64,000 nt of DNA, taken from assembly GCF_014839805.1 (NCBI RefSeq), contig NC_051116.1:8165556-8229555 (forward strand). Reading direction: 5' to 3'. Shown here piece after piece: positions 1 to 10,240 of this stretch. The DNA is from Manduca sexta. Lineage: Eukaryota > Arthropoda > Insecta > Lepidoptera > Sphingidae. Position numbers and translations under genes: made by a program. The notes below the pieces were generated by a model that was not told the DNA's origin, did no database searches, and saw nothing but the letters and a program-made list of their open reading frames with translations. The stretch's first letter is position 1. The number at the start of each line of letters is the position of its first letter.

Positions 1-87
1 TATGACAGGTGTACAGCTACAGAACTGTAGTATATCAGTTATCTCACTGACTGACAGGTGAAATAAGGGTAGTTATAGCTTGACCAG

Positions 88-395
88 GAAAATAAAATAC
101 TTCGCCATATTGTGTTAAAATTTGGAGCACATTTTTTGTACCGATAACCTTAAGTCTAAAACGAAAAATCAAAAATGTCGCCTCCATAGCAACTTTATTA
201 ACTTCCAGGTCAGACTACGGAAAAAAACTTTTATTCTGTGAAAACATCACCATATTGCGATAAAATATCGATCCAATTTCTTATACTAATAAAGGTAAAC
301 TTAAAACGAAAAGGCAAAAATGGCACCTGCATAGCAAGTTTATTAATTTCTGTCTGACTGCAGAAGAATTCTTTTATTCTTTAAAAACACTTTTA
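88..395. repeat. Two tandem copies of a ~150-bp unit
   Basis: Both copies share CATATTG...ATAAAAT, AAACTTAAAACGAAAA-type segments, CAAAAATG, a CATAGCAA(G/C)TTTATTAA block and a CTTTTATTCT block in the same order. The copies are roughly 80 percent alike by eye. The unit may be part of a larger old transposon, since a Helitron-like GCCGCGGGCAACTCCTAGT end follows at about 402-420. Confidence 0.6.
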
Positions 396-420
396 CAGAC
401 AAAGCCGCGGGCAACTCCTA

Positions 421-744
421 GTACAATAATTGGGGGTCACAGCCTATCGATTTTTTGCACATCAAAGGTCTTTGCCAAGGTCAATTATAATCTATGCCAT
501 CATCGATACGACCTTAGAGTGTTACCAATTCTTTTTTTGGCGCCAAATCGATGAGTAATCCAATAAGTTACTTTACACATCCTCTCGTTTGTTTTGTTAT
601 GAATTATGGAAGGATGTACATTTCTTTTTACTGTTATGGTTAATAGGTTGATGTTATGCCAGGTTTGATTGGAAGCTATGGTAAATGGTAAACTTCTACT
701 TCTACTGTAATGTCTATTTCTGCCTGAGAGCAAGGGTTGTTTGA
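421..744. other. Gene-free stretch
   Basis: A 77-codon antisense reading frame is present but has no recognisable motif. No repeat was identified. Confidence 0.4.
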
Positions 745-985
745 TTTTTTTACAATTTTATACGGGCACTAGAATGTCACTTTACTGCCCCTGATGGTAA
801 GTGGAGTGGGGTCCAGTAGAATGTCGACTGACGAGAGATGATTACCCCTCGGCAGTCGACATAATTATGCCGGCCTGTTGGAACCGGATCTGACTAACGG
901 ACCACAGGCTGATGGCAAGTTTTAACGCCTTGTACGGTGGTCGCTATCCGGGCAGATATAAAATATATCCTACCACTGATTATTA
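745..985 (+). repeat. Repeat D, near full length
   Basis: Reference copy for this unnamed family. It opens at TTTATACGGGCA, carries GATGGTAAGTGGAGTGGGGT, then an internal inverted pair (GTCGACTG...CAGTCGAC), then ATTATGCCGGCCTGTTGGAA, and ends at GGTCGCTATCCGGGCAGATA plus ATATATCCTACCAC. No reading frame and no clear terminal inverted repeats are visible, so its class is unknown. The family recurs about 16 to 18 times in the window in both orientations. Confidence 0.8.
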
Positions 986-1579
986 TGACTGGACTTAACA
1001 TTTCATGTCCCAAAGCAACGAGTGCAATACTAAGGTCCGGAGTATTGTTTTATTTAAGGTTAGCCAACAGATGTTCACACATCTTTCTATTTAAATTATT
1101 TGGATCTATTAACACGTGTAACAACCACTTAAAGGCTATCACAACATTCACGACTAACAGAATATAAAGTATTTTTTTCTTTCTAAATTCAGATGGAGCA
1201 TCTTTACTAATGGGTAGTCGTGTTGGTTACCTCTACACGAGTGGTAATTGGTTTCGGTAAATAAAAAAAAAATACAAAAAGTGTACCAATGTTCAAAGTT
1301 TGCGAAGTCAGCAGTGTAAAACAATGTACTACGTGGGTAGACAGTCTTACACAATCCATGTCAGTACTTCACTGCTTGAACCTGTCAGTTCCATGGTAGC
1401 AAGGTCACGGAGCATCGCCCACAAATGTCTAGAGAATCAAGAGCATTATGAGGTAGTTATGAAGTCTACTTGACTCGTTTGTGTCTACAGGACGGATGTT
1501 GTGAGCAGTAGTAGCGTTCTACAGATTTCTACAGATTTTGTTGCATAAACTTGTCGAATAGGTATTATGCATCAATTTG
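986..1579. other. Gene-free AT-rich stretch
   Basis: I see no gene or recognisable repeat here. Confidence 0.4.
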
Positions 1580-1945
1580 ACTGTCTCGGTGGCGTAGTTC
1601 TAATGCATACGTACTATGAGTACGACTATATCGCTGAGGCCCTGTGTTCGAATGCCGTGTCGGGTAAAAAATAATTGTTTGATTTTTTCCATGTTAAAAA
1701 TTACTCAGTCGCAGCTCGGAGTCCGGAAGTTCGCGGCGTGATACCCCAGTGCCTCGGAAAGCACGTAATGCCATTGGTTCTGCGCCTGATCTCTTCGGTC
1801 AGGTCTGATTGCCGTCTCACCGGACTATGATAGTGAAGGAACACAGAGTGCACTTGTGTATTGCGTACACTTGTGCACTATAATATCTCCTGTGTACCTG
1901 ATCCCCGTTGACACTAGCCATCGTGGCCGAAATTCTAGGAAAGAT
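1580..1945 (+). mobile_element. SINE-B (tRNA-derived), degenerate
   Basis: The tRNA-like head has a GGTGGCGTAG A-box region and a GTTCGAATGCC B-box region, followed by CTCAGTCGCAG, TGCCTCGGAAAGCACGTAA, a GCGCCTGATCTC segment and a TTGTGCACTATAATATC segment. The same order is seen at 37122-37515. It would be transcribed by RNA polymerase III and mobilised by a LINE. This copy has diverged. Confidence 0.75.
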
Positions 1946-2097
1946 TTTTTTATACGGAACGGTATTTCTTAAGATTAGAATAACTCAGTCTGCTAATGCA
2001 AATTTTATTGAAGGCACGGGAAAATAACTTCACTGTACCTGATTATAAATGAAGTTTAAAAAATTTGGCCTGGCAAGAGGTAAACATGCTCTTACAG

Positions 2098-2375
2098 GAC
2101 TCAATATAGGAAGAAGGAAACACGTATGCAAACTGTTCCACAGCATAATTTATTTACTTCAGGTAATAAAGGGCCCATAACAATATTTACACCTACAATA
2201 CAATCAATAGAATATATGTTTTTTTTTTTACTTGTTTTATCCGGCACTACAAGTTTTATGTTTGTCAGATATATAATAATGGATAAGCTTTCCACTGGTT
2301 CAAGCCGATGGAAGTAACAAAGTTGTTCCGCAAGCCTTCACACGTGGTTCTGTTAACAAATAGATTATGCAATGC
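2098..2375 (+). repeat. Unnamed repeat (G), copy 1
   Basis: Shares CTCAATAT...GGAAGAA(A)GAAAC, ATGCAAACTGTTCCA, a CAAG...ATGGAAG block and GTTCTGTTAACAAATA...GATTATGCA with 22196-22655. This copy holds about 130 bp (roughly 2143-2277) that the other copy lacks. No coding frame was recognised. Confidence 0.6.
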
Positions 2376-2784
2376 TAAATAGGTTGAATTTATGTTATAT
2401 GAAATAGTTAATTTGTAATCTAAAAATATGTTATCGTTTATATGCGTTAGCTAATAATGTAGCTAAAACTATTATAACACAAAAAAATATTTATTTGTCC
2501 GTTCTGTTTTAGTTCGTATATATAGCATAGTTGAATGGGAAGAAGATGGGAGAAGTAATACAAAATATTATTTATTAAGCTTAATTAGTAAAACTAGTAA
2601 TTATTTATCAAGTAAAACTAGTAAAGCAGCTTGCGAGGTCTTTCAATAACATAAGGTTCTTTGATAGTAGCATTAAGAATTCGGCATAATTGTACCAATC
2701 ATCAAGGAATGCTTTCATTTCTTGTCTGACTCTTTTATAGAGCTTTAGTTTACTTAACATCGTTATACTTTTCGATGTTAATCT
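2376..2784. other. Gene-free AT-rich stretch
   Basis: Contains only a short direct repeat around AAAACTAGTAA (2587-2625). Confidence 0.4.
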
Positions 2785-2923
2785 ATACTTTTATACTATT
2801 ATATAAAGCTGAAGAATTTGTTTGTATGTTTAAACACGCTAATCAAAGGAACTGCTAGTTCGAATTGGAAAATTCTTTTAGTATGGGATAGCCCAATTAT
2901 CAACGAAGTCTATAGTATCACAA
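2785..2923 (+). mobile_element. Helitron-like element, 5' part
   Basis: Starts TCTATACTTTTATACTATTA and has the family segment ATATAAAGCTGAAGAATTTG...CGCTAATC...GGAACTGCT...GGATAGCCCA. It stops where SINE-A begins at 2924, so the SINE probably inserted into it or the 3' half was lost. Confidence 0.5.
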
Positions 2924-3212
2924 GCGGCGATAGCCTAGTTGGGTGTGGAATGGACTGCCATGATCTCTGACTTTTCTAAAATCATGTGTGTATTCTTTGT
3001 GAATTTATCGTTCGCTTTAACGGTGAAGGAAAACATCGTGAGGAAACCTGCACAGCTGAGAAGTTCAATGTAGGAATTTCGAATGTGTGTGAAGTCTACC
3101 AATCCGCACTAGGCCAGCGTGGTGGACTAAGGCCTTATCCCTCTCAGTAGTAGAGGAGGCCCGTGCTCAGCAGTGGGCAAGTATATAATACAGGGCAGAT
3201 GTTATTATTTAT
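2924..3212 (+). mobile_element. SINE-A with internal deletion of the B box
   Basis: Head GCGGCGATAGCCTAGTTGGG (A box TAGCCTAGTTGG) and full body and tail, ending in TACAGGGCAGATGTTATTATT. About 40 bp between GGACTGCC and TCTCTGAC are missing compared with complete copies. This removes the B box, so this copy should not be competent for internal pol III initiation. Confidence 0.85.
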
Positions 3213-3479
3213 AGTATATATAACATCACTTATATATATATTTTTCCATGCCTATTGTAAGCTCATGCGTAGGACCCTATATTTTCATTTTATCCGTGGT
3301 GCTTTATAACTAGCTTATCTAGTTATAAACGTCCCTATCCTTGAGGTTAAAATGCCTTCTTAGTTCATTATTTTGTCTCCGGCTTTGCTATGGAGGGAAG
3401 CGGACCATTAGCATTTCCAACTTCTCATATTTGATTAATGTCGTTACGGGATAATGACATATTAGTTCTCCCTGAGACT

Positions 3480-3563
3480 CGCCGAGCATCACCGCTCGGT
3501 GTCATAAAATGCTAGCGGGACTTTTATCCTTTAAAAATCTTTTACGCAGGCGAATCTGCGAGC
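3480..3563 (+). mobile_element. Helitron-like 3' fragment
   Basis: GGACTTTTATCC...AAATCTTTTACGCAGGCGAATCTGCGAGCAATAC resembles the hairpin-bearing 3' end of the Helitron-like family, but the terminal CTAG is lost. Confidence 0.35.
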
Positions 3564-3806
3564 AATACAAAATAATCACAAATACCACGCGAGAAGAACA
3601 GTACTCATGAAAGTTGCTTCCATTACAGCAATAAAGTAGATTTAACTGATGATTGCCTCGTTCTGACGCTAACGATGTGTTAAAAGAACGATTACAATAA
3701 AATATGGAAACTATCACGTTGAACTTTTGAGAATCGAGCGATTAAATTATTAATTGAGTTTACACTTTCACTGTCTGTTGAGTTTTTGTTTTAAAATATA
3801 AAAATA

Positions 3807-4045
3807 CTAGTTGACCCGACAGACGTTGTCCCGTCTTAACTATGAATTTGCATCGCGTATTCTGTCAATCGATGAAATTAACTTTTCTTAAATTTTCTAA
3901 CGTTCCGCTCAACTTTCTTAATTTTTTCTTTCATAAGATCCTTCTCCTGACAATAACAAACACAAAAAATATGTGAATTCGGTCCAGCCGTTCACGCGTG
4001 ATGGCGTGATTAAGGGAAATAGGGATTCATTATTATATATATAGA
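3807..4045 (-). mobile_element. Helitron-like element, complete, ~239 bp
   Basis: On the minus strand it begins TCTATATATATAATAATGAA and ends GGGTCAACTAG, followed by T. This fits Helitron rules: 5' TC, 3' CTRR, insertion between A and T and no target duplication. It has no coding capacity. A truncated relative lies at 8266-8330. Lep1-type non-autonomous Helitrons of Lepidoptera have similar ends; I infer membership without an alignment. Confidence 0.55.
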
Positions 4046-4302
4046 TAAATACGTTTGTTGTCTTATTATCTTTATACGTCTATTATTATTGACCTTATTT
4101 AGAATAGTTTTTGTTTTTCGAATAGGCGAAGGAATCATAAGTTGTTTAGCCACAATTCCAGAAAATACATTTTTGTTTTAAAAATATAACTTTAAAAAAA
4201 GTTCGGGTAAGATATTTAGAATCGTATCACGTGATTTTTTAGGTGCCTTGTTTTGCGACGATCTAAATACGATGTTGGGAGATTCGAAGTCAACCAAGTA
4301 CA

Positions 4303-4545
4303 TACATAGCATCACGCCTTTTTCCTTTTTCAGAGGTAAGCAGAGGTGTAACACACACAGGGCCATCTATGTTTGGTCTCATATAATAGGGGACAAGCCT
4401 ATCGCCATATCGGGCACAAATTCCGGATTCCGGGCAGATACTGAGCAGAAAAACCAAATATCATTTGGTCCGACCCGGGATTCGAACCCAGGGCATCAGC
4501 GCGACAGCCGTACCGCAAACTGCAAATTTCGCTGTCGAGATAGTT
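4303..4545 (-). mobile_element. SINE-C (tRNA-derived)
   Basis: Read on the minus strand, a B-box GGGTTCGAATCCCGGGTCGG is followed by TTTTTCTGCTCAGTATC, ATATGGCGATAGGC, and a tail of the GCAGAGGTGTAAC...CATAGCATCACGCC type. The tRNA head is diverged. Confidence 0.75.
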
Positions 4546-4870
4546 TACAAAGTACAGGATCAATTTGCCATAATTACTTATTACACGGTTTTATTAAAAA
4601 TCTTTTTTTTTTTTTTATTTAATACAGCCCGAATCTATTTTTTTTATTCCAAGTTGGCTGTACACGCGTCAGCCTCAGCCAAAACTATTAAGCCTTACCA
4701 ATAGTTCCCATGAAGACTTTTTCACATTCAATACGTTGATTGTGTGTAATTAAATAAAATGATCAAAATTGCATAGTTTTTGTCGTGTGTGGGTCGGGGA
4801 CGCGCGGTCACTGGGCAAGCGTTACAAGGACCGGTTTATGCAGTAAGTATGCATATTACAAGTATTTGAA
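4546..4870. other. Gene-free stretch
   Basis: AT-rich with long T runs. No gene was recognised. Confidence 0.4.
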
Positions 4871-5200
4871 TAATATAATAATAATATCAGCCCTGTATTA
4901 TATGCTGTCCCACTGTTGGGCACGGGCCTCCTCTATTACTGAGAGGGATTAGGCCTTCATCCACCACGCTGGCCTAATGCGGATTGGTACACTTCACACA
5001 CCCTCGAAATTCCTATAGAGAACTTCTCAGGTATGCAGGTTTCTTGACGATGTTTTCCTTCATCGTTAAAGCAAGCGATAATTCTCAAAGTATACACACA
5101 TAACTTTAGTAAAGTCACAGGTGTGTGCCCTTGGGTTTTGAACCTGCGGACATTCGTCTCGGCAGTCCGTTCCACCACCAACTAGGCCATCGTCGCTTTT
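4871..5200 (-). mobile_element. SINE-A, near full length
   Basis: Reads on the plus strand from the ATA-rich tail (ATAATATCAGCCCTGTATTA) through CACGGGCCTCCTCTA...ACTGAGAGGGATTAGGCC to the head complement CCAACTAGGCCATCGTCGC. Confidence 0.85.
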
Positions 5201-5214
5201 TCAATTTAGGTGTT

Positions 5215-5395
5215 CTATCTAGCAGTGGCGAAGCGTCTATATAACTCGATTCCTGTTGGCTTCACTTTTATAACTTATTTAAAATCTAATTATCATTGCA
5301 ACAATTTGCAAACGACATTTATGCATATTAGTAGTACCTATATATTGTGTCGTGTTCCCTTTTGGAAACTGTTATCCTACGCCACTGCTATCTAG
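5215..5395. mobile_element. hAT-type MITE (165 bp) with 8-bp target duplication
   Basis: The element body is 5223-5387, with ends CAGTGGCG... and ...CGCCACTG flanked by identical CTATCTAG repeats at 5215-5222 and 5388-5395. The 8-bp duplication and CAGTGGCG terminus are hallmarks of the hAT superfamily. There is no transposase, so it is non-autonomous. Sister copies lie at 55960-56123 and 60550-60717. Confidence 0.85.
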
Positions 5396-5459
5396 GACAA
5401 TTTTTGATTATACAAAAATAAAACAAAGTTTGAATCAAACATAAGGCGTAGTAATATAC

Positions 5460-5666
5460 AAATTTATAAATCTGAAGAATATGTTTGTTTGAACGCACTA
5501 ATCTCAGGAACTACTAAACCCATTTTGATTTTTTTTCACTAATAAGAAGCTATATTCCTTAGTGGTATACCACTAGCCTACTACTCAGTATCCTGGGAAA
5601 TATAAAGCGGGTCTTTTATCATGGAAAAACATTTTTAAGGTGGACAGAGCCGCGAGCAAAACCTAG
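5460..5666 (+). mobile_element. Helitron-like element, ~205 bp
   Basis: Family segments GAAGAATATGTTTGTTTGAA...CGCACTAATCTCAGGAACTA and a terminal GAGCCGCGAGCAAAACCTAG followed by T. The 5' end is unclear. Confidence 0.5.
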
Positions 5667-5887
5667 TATAATATAATATTTGAAGACAACATAAACAAAC
5701 ACCGCGGGAGCTAAATCTTCCTTTATTCAACATTTCGTCACGGATTTAATACATTCAATACGTCATTATGGTATCTTCATAATCTGTTAGACGAGGTCTA
5801 AGTCACAACATCTGACTCAGCAGGTTTAGAGATGATTTCAACCTACATCTATAATGTAGACTTGTCAGTTTGTACGTTGAACATAAA

Positions 5888-6199
5888 TCTATATATATAA
5901 AAGAAAGTTGTTTTAGTTACACTATTTATAACTCAAGAACGGATGAACCGATTTGGCTGAAAATTGGTGGTAAGGTAGCTTAGAACCAGGAGACGGACAA
6001 AGGATAATTTTTACTATTATATAAAGCCGAAGAGTTTGTTTGTTTGAACGCGCTAATCTCAGGAACTACTAGTCCGAACTGAAAAAATATTTTAGTGTTG
6101 GATAGCCCACTTATCGTGGAAGGCTATAGGTTATATATCATCACGCTATGATCAAAAGAAGCGGAATAGCACGCGGGCGAAGCCGCGAGCAAAAGCTAG
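5888..6199 (+). mobile_element. Helitron-like element, composite, ~312 bp
   Basis: Begins TCTATATATATAAAAGAAAG after an A and ends CGGGCGAAGCCGCGAGCAAA AGCTAG before a T. A GCGGGCGAAGCCGC hairpin sits about 10 nt from the CTAG end. A second 5'-like segment, ATAAAGCCGAAGAGTTTGTT, starts near 6016, so two family members appear fused. Confidence 0.6.
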
Positions 6200-6215
6200 T
6201 AAATTATGTGAAAGA

Positions 6216-6460
6216 TACTGCTTCGGTGGTATTATATTACGGTACTACTGAAGTGCTGAGGTCTTGGGTTCGATTCTAGGGTCGGGCAGTGAATGACTTT
6301 TTCTACTTAGTATCAGCTTAGAGTCTGGCATTTATGTCTGATACGGCGATAGGCTCGCCCCCTATCACGTTATGGGATTGAATACACACGGCGTAAAGTG
6401 GGTGCCCTAGTTGCGCCTCTACTTACCCCTTCGGAGGGGTGTGTATGTGTGTATTAAAGA
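6216..6460 (+). mobile_element. SINE-C
   Basis: Head GCTTCGGTGGTATTATATTA (diverged A box), B box GGGTTCGATTC, GGGTCGGGCAGTGAATG, then CGATAGGCTCGCCCCCTATCAC and the TTGCGCCTCTACTTACCCC tail ending in a TATGTGTG stretch. Confidence 0.8.
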
Positions 6461-6483
6461 ATTTTGAGTTATGTTAATGTAAC

Positions 6484-6825
6484 GGCGGCGATAGCCTAGT
6501 TGGGTGTGGAACGGACTGCGAAGACGAATGTCCGCAGGTTCAAATCCCAAGGGCACACACCTCTGACTTTTCTAAAATCATGTGTGTATTCTTTGTGAAT
6601 TTATCGTTCGCTTTAACGGTGAAGGAAAAACATCGTGAGGAAACCTGCACATCTGAGAAGTTCTCTATAGGAATTTCGAAGGTGTGTGAAGTCTACCAAA
6701 CTGCACTAGGCCAGCGTGGTGGACTAAGGCCTAATCCCTCTCAGTAGTAGAGGAGGCCCGTGCTCAGCAGTGGGCGAGTATATAATACAGGGCTGATATT
6801 ATTATTATTATTATTATAAATGTAG
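6484..6825 (+). mobile_element. SINE-A, full length
   Basis: Best reference copy. A box is TAGCCTAGTTGG, B box GGTTCAAATCC, then GGGCACACACCTCTGAC, GGTGAAGGAAAAACATCGTG, GAAACCTGCACATCTGAGAA, GGCCAGCGTGGTGGACTAAG, CTCTCAGTAGTAGAGGAGGC and CAGGGCTGATATTATTATTA. The A and B boxes mark it as tRNA-derived and pol III-transcribed. The ATT-repeat tail rather than poly(A) suggests mobilisation by a LINE with a matching tail. Confidence 0.92.
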
Positions 6826-7102
6826 ACGTGATATAAAATGTTGATACAACTTTCTGAGAGTATTGTAATAAAAAGAATTTTAGGTATTTTTTATATTTTG
6901 AAATAAGGTAATTGATTAGTGTCGAAGGATAATTTAATATTTACGTTAGATTTAAGCTCTTTTGTTGGCAAAAACTATAACAACTGCGTGACTTGTAAGG
7001 GCTACGAATTACTAAAAGTACCCCAATTCAGTTTCAATTCCCCAACTCAAATCTCCCTACCTGCTAACCCAAGCTGTCTACTTTTTATATAAATAAACAT
7101 TA

Positions 7103-7846
7103 TCTATATATATAAAAATGAATTGCTGTTCGTTAGTCTCGCTAAAACTCGAGAACGGCTGAACGGATTTATCTTATCTTGGTCTTGAATTATTCGTGGA
7201 GGTCTAGGGAAGGTTTAAAAGGTGAGAAAAATTCGAATAATTGCCGGGAAAATCCTCAAAACAGCATTTTTCTATTTCCCATACAAACGTTTTCTAAATA
7301 AAATGGAGAGTCAATTTGTAATTTATTACCGCTACATAAAGTTCAAATTCGCGTGCGCGTTGGAGGATCTAATATCGCGTTCTGAAACTCAACAAAAGTG
7401 AAAGTGAATCGCGAACGCGATAAAATTGCATAGTCTCAAAATACATAGTACATAAATAGTGGTCGGCTTCGAGAAACTCAATTTTAGCTAACTTCAGTTG
7501 TTAATATAATATATAACTCAAAGGTGACTGACAGTGATATATCAAGGAACAGCCCAAACCATTGGACGGATCGGGCTAAGACTTTACATGCATAAAGCTA
7601 CTATGACGTAGGCATCCCTAAGAAAGGATTTTGATAAATTCTACCCTTAAGGGGATAAAAATAGGGGATGAAAGTTTGTATAAATGTTCTTAGATTTTCG
7701 ACTGATTGAACTGAAATTATAGATTGGGGATAAAATTAGTTTGAACCTATAAGTACCGGGAAAATATGTAGCAAGACTTTTATCAAACAGTGGAATTTTA
7801 TCCTGGAAAACACCTTCACGCGGGCGAAGCCGCGAGCAAAAGCTAG
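7103..7846 (+). mobile_element. Helitron-like element, complete, ~744 bp
   Basis: Begins TCTATATATATAAAAATGAA directly after A and ends with a GCGGGCGAAGCCGC hairpin, GAGCAAA and AGCTAG before T. The 5' segment (CTCGAGAACGGCTGAACGG) is a common lepidopteran Helitron-like sequence. No Rep/helicase frame is present, so it is non-autonomous. Confidence 0.65.
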
Positions 7847-7856
7847 TTATTATTAT

Positions 7857-8062
7857 ATAATGATTTCTTATGTTTACGCGAATGTAAGACATTTAAATTA
7901 AACTATTTTACGGATTTTATCGCGATTTTAATAGTTTACTTTTATCCCGACGTTTCCGACAGTCCCCCGGTGACCATGAAGGCTGCAAAGTTTTCGAAAC
8001 GTCGGGAGAAAAGTAAAATATTAAAACCGCGATAAAATCCGTAAAACAGTTTAATTTAAATA
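7857..8062. mobile_element. Head-to-head pair of Penelope-like terminal repeats
   Basis: The left arm reads ATGATTTCTTATGTTTACGC ... GGATTTTATCGCG ... CCCGACGTTT. After a spacer of a few tens of bases (AGTCCCCCGGTGACCATGAA and on) the same sequence returns in inverse orientation to GGATTTTA. These are the terminal units seen flanking the PLE at 37561-38790, here with no coding region between them. Confidence 0.65.
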
Positions 8063-8150
8063 ATTATTATTCTTAAAATTGTCTTAACGTATCAAAGTGC
8101 AACATTGTTCATCTAAGTGATAAATAAAGTATTTCATTTCAATTGTAATT
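8063..8150 (+). mobile_element. LINE 3' tail fragment
   Basis: TTAACGTATCAAAGTGCAAC...GATAAATAAAGTATTTCATTTC matches the 3' ends at 14085-14210 and 15365-15560. Confidence 0.5.
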
Positions 8151-8265
8151 CAAAAAAATCCGCACTCGAAACCTAGTCATAATTTCTGCTTAATCACATT
8201 CGACAAACACCGTCCAACACAACGCGCAGTGACATAATAATAAATTTAATAATAACTAGCGTCCC

Positions 8266-8330
8266 GTCCCGACAGACGTTATCCCGTTTTAACTATGGAT
8301 TTGCAGCGCGCATTCAGTCAATGGCTGACA
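8266..8330 (-). mobile_element. Truncated Helitron-like end
   Basis: CTAGCGTCCCGTCCCGACAG...ACTATGGATTTGCAGCGCGC matches the CTAG end of the element at 3807-4045. Confidence 0.45.
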
Positions 8331-8337
8331 GTTTTTA

Positions 8338-8895
8338 GTTATGTTTTTGCATTGAATTTGGTTGACTGTACTTCTCACATACTTATACATATAGCATAAC
8401 ACCTTTTCCCCGTGTCAGGGGTAGGCAGAGGCGTAACATTTCATCGCGATAGTCGTACTGTGTGTGAAACATATCAGTTGTGTTTTTGGGTTGGGTTTAA
8501 TTGACTCTACTTCTTACATACATACATATATGTATATAGCATTACACTTTTTCCCCTTTTTAAGGGTAGGTAGAGATGTAACACCACAGCGCGATAGTTA
8601 TAGTATGATCGAAATATATCAGTTGTGTTTTTGCGTTAGGTTTGCTTGAATCTACTTCTTACATACATATAATATATAGCATCACACCTTTTCCCCGTGT
8701 CAGAGGTAGGCAGAGGCGTATAATTTCAACGCGATAGTCGTACTGCGTGCGAAACACATTAGTTGTGTTTTTGCGTTAGGTTTGCTTGAATCTACTTCTT
8801 ACATACATATATATAGCATCACACCTTTTCCCTTTTCAGTGGTACTCAGAGGTGTAACTCCTCAGCGCGATAGTCGTATCGTGAGCGAAACACAA
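8338..8895. repeat. Four tandem copies of a ~140-bp SINE-C-derived unit
   Basis: Units start at 8338, 8477, 8622 and 8762 (periods 139, 145 and 140). Each begins GTT(G/A)TGTTTTTG, passes CTACTTCTTACATACAT and TATAGCAT(C)ACACCTTTTCC, then GGTAGGCAGAGGCGTA and CGCGATAGTCGTAC. The GTAGGCAGAGGCGTA part equals the SINE-C tail and CGCGATAGTCGTAC resembles its head, so the unit may be a SINE-C junction amplified in tandem. Confidence 0.75.
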
Positions 8896-9189
8896 CTATG
8901 CCATTGAGACGGTCTATTTTTTACTAACACAAAAAAGCAAAAAATAAAAATAATTTTAATAAAAAATTAAACCGCCTTCAAAAACCACTGAAAACCAAAA
9001 AATAATTTCATATAACAAGTATATATTGGATACCAATTTTGGAGTCGGTGCCTAATTATGCTGCTATGTTCAGCAGTGTACACTGTACAGCCATAGGCTA
9101 ATGAGAATACAGTCAAGCCTCTCAGGCATTCAGCTAGGTATGTGAAGTTATGTTTATACGTGATGGGAAAGTAATCCCACTGCACTTTC

Positions 9190-9420
9190 TGCTGGTGGTA
9201 GGATATTATATCCCGGATAGCGACTACCGTACAAGGTGTTAAAACCCGAAAAGGCCAACGTAAGAGTCGCGTTCCGGGATCAGCCTATGCATATCTACCA
9301 ACAGGCCGGCATAATTGTGTCGGTCGTTGGGTAATCATTATTCGTCAATCGACATTCTATTGAAATTCACTCCACTTACCATAGGGGTCACATTGCCATG
9401 CACGCATAAGAAAAATCTGA
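9190..9420 (-). repeat. Repeat D
   Basis: Runs on the plus strand from GCTGGTGGTAGGATATTATA, through CGGATAGCGACTACCGTACA and ACAGGCCGGCATAATTGTGT, to TCCACTTACCATA. The central hairpin is eroded (TCGTTGGGTAATCATTATTC). Confidence 0.75.
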
Positions 9421-9450
9421 TGGTGAGCAGTAGGGTCCAGATAGATTTGA

Positions 9451-9728
9451 CTAATACATACATACATACATAACATCACGCATTTTATCCCCGAAGGGGT
9501 ATGCAGAGGCGCAACTAGGGCACCCACTTTTCGCCAAGTATGTTCCGTCCCATGATGTGATAGGGGGCGAGCCTATCGCCATATCGGGCATAAATTCCAG
9601 ACTCCGGGCTGATACTGAGCAGAAAAACCCAAATATCACTTTGCCCGACCCGGGATTCGAACCCAGGACCTCAGAGCGCTATTGTACCGGACATGCAATA
9701 CAACTACGCCACCGAGGCAGTCCTAGAT
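9451..9728 (-). mobile_element. SINE-C, full length
   Basis: Read on the minus strand: GCCTCGGTGGCGTAGTTGTA (A box), GGGTTCGAATCCCGGGTCGG (B box), TTTTTCTGCTCAGTATC, CCGATATGGCGATAGGCTCG, CCCTATCACATCATGGGACG, TTGCGCCTCTGCATACCCCT and an ATG/TATGTATG repeat tail. It is the clearest SINE-C in the window. Confidence 0.88.
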
Positions 9729-10049
9729 CAGATTTGACTAATGGGAGACGAATACTCGCCAGTCCACACTATGCCTGCCTGTTTGAGAGGATATATAGAG
9801 ATCACGAAACGTGGTACTCTGTTTTTTATTATAGTTTTATTTGTGTATAGCGGTCGTCAACATGGCGGAAACAAAAATCCTGCCCCGAGCGAGTCTTCTG
9901 GGTACCCGTGAAATATTTATATCTCAGAATGACTATTGCAATGTTACACAGCGTAATTAAAAGTACCCTGGTTACCAGTTCTGTCTTACCGTCAGGCGAG
10001 ATACGAGTAACTTGCTCGTCAAATTAAAAAGATTACTTGTTAAAAGCGT
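9729..10049. other. Gene-free stretch
   Basis: I recognise nothing here. Confidence 0.35.
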
Positions 10050-10240
10050 TGTAGGAGATCGCTCTGATTTTCGAAAACGGTTCGGGGAATGAGCTATTGG
10101 GTTTTTCTGATTTAAGTCTGGGTTTGTGCCCGATATGGCAATAGACTCACCTATGAATGGGACGGAACACAAATGGCGGTGCGCCCTGGTTGCACCTCTG
10201 CCTATCCCTTTTGAGAGAGCGTGACGTATTAGTTTTGTTT
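10050..10240 (+). mobile_element. SINE-C, degenerate body
   Basis: ATTGGGTTTTTCTGATTTAA, TTGTGCCCGATATGGCAATA, GGACGGAACACA and CCCTGGTTGCACCTCTGCCT match the SINE-C body; the tRNA head is lost. Confidence 0.65.

Noticed and set aside
6484..6560. tRNA gene suggested by A and B boxes
   Set aside because: The head does not fold as a full tRNA and is always followed by the SINE-A body. It is a tRNA-derived promoter only.
8338..8895. CRISPR-like array (regular repeats)
   Set aside because: The whole ~140-bp unit repeats without unique spacers, and the genome is eukaryotic.
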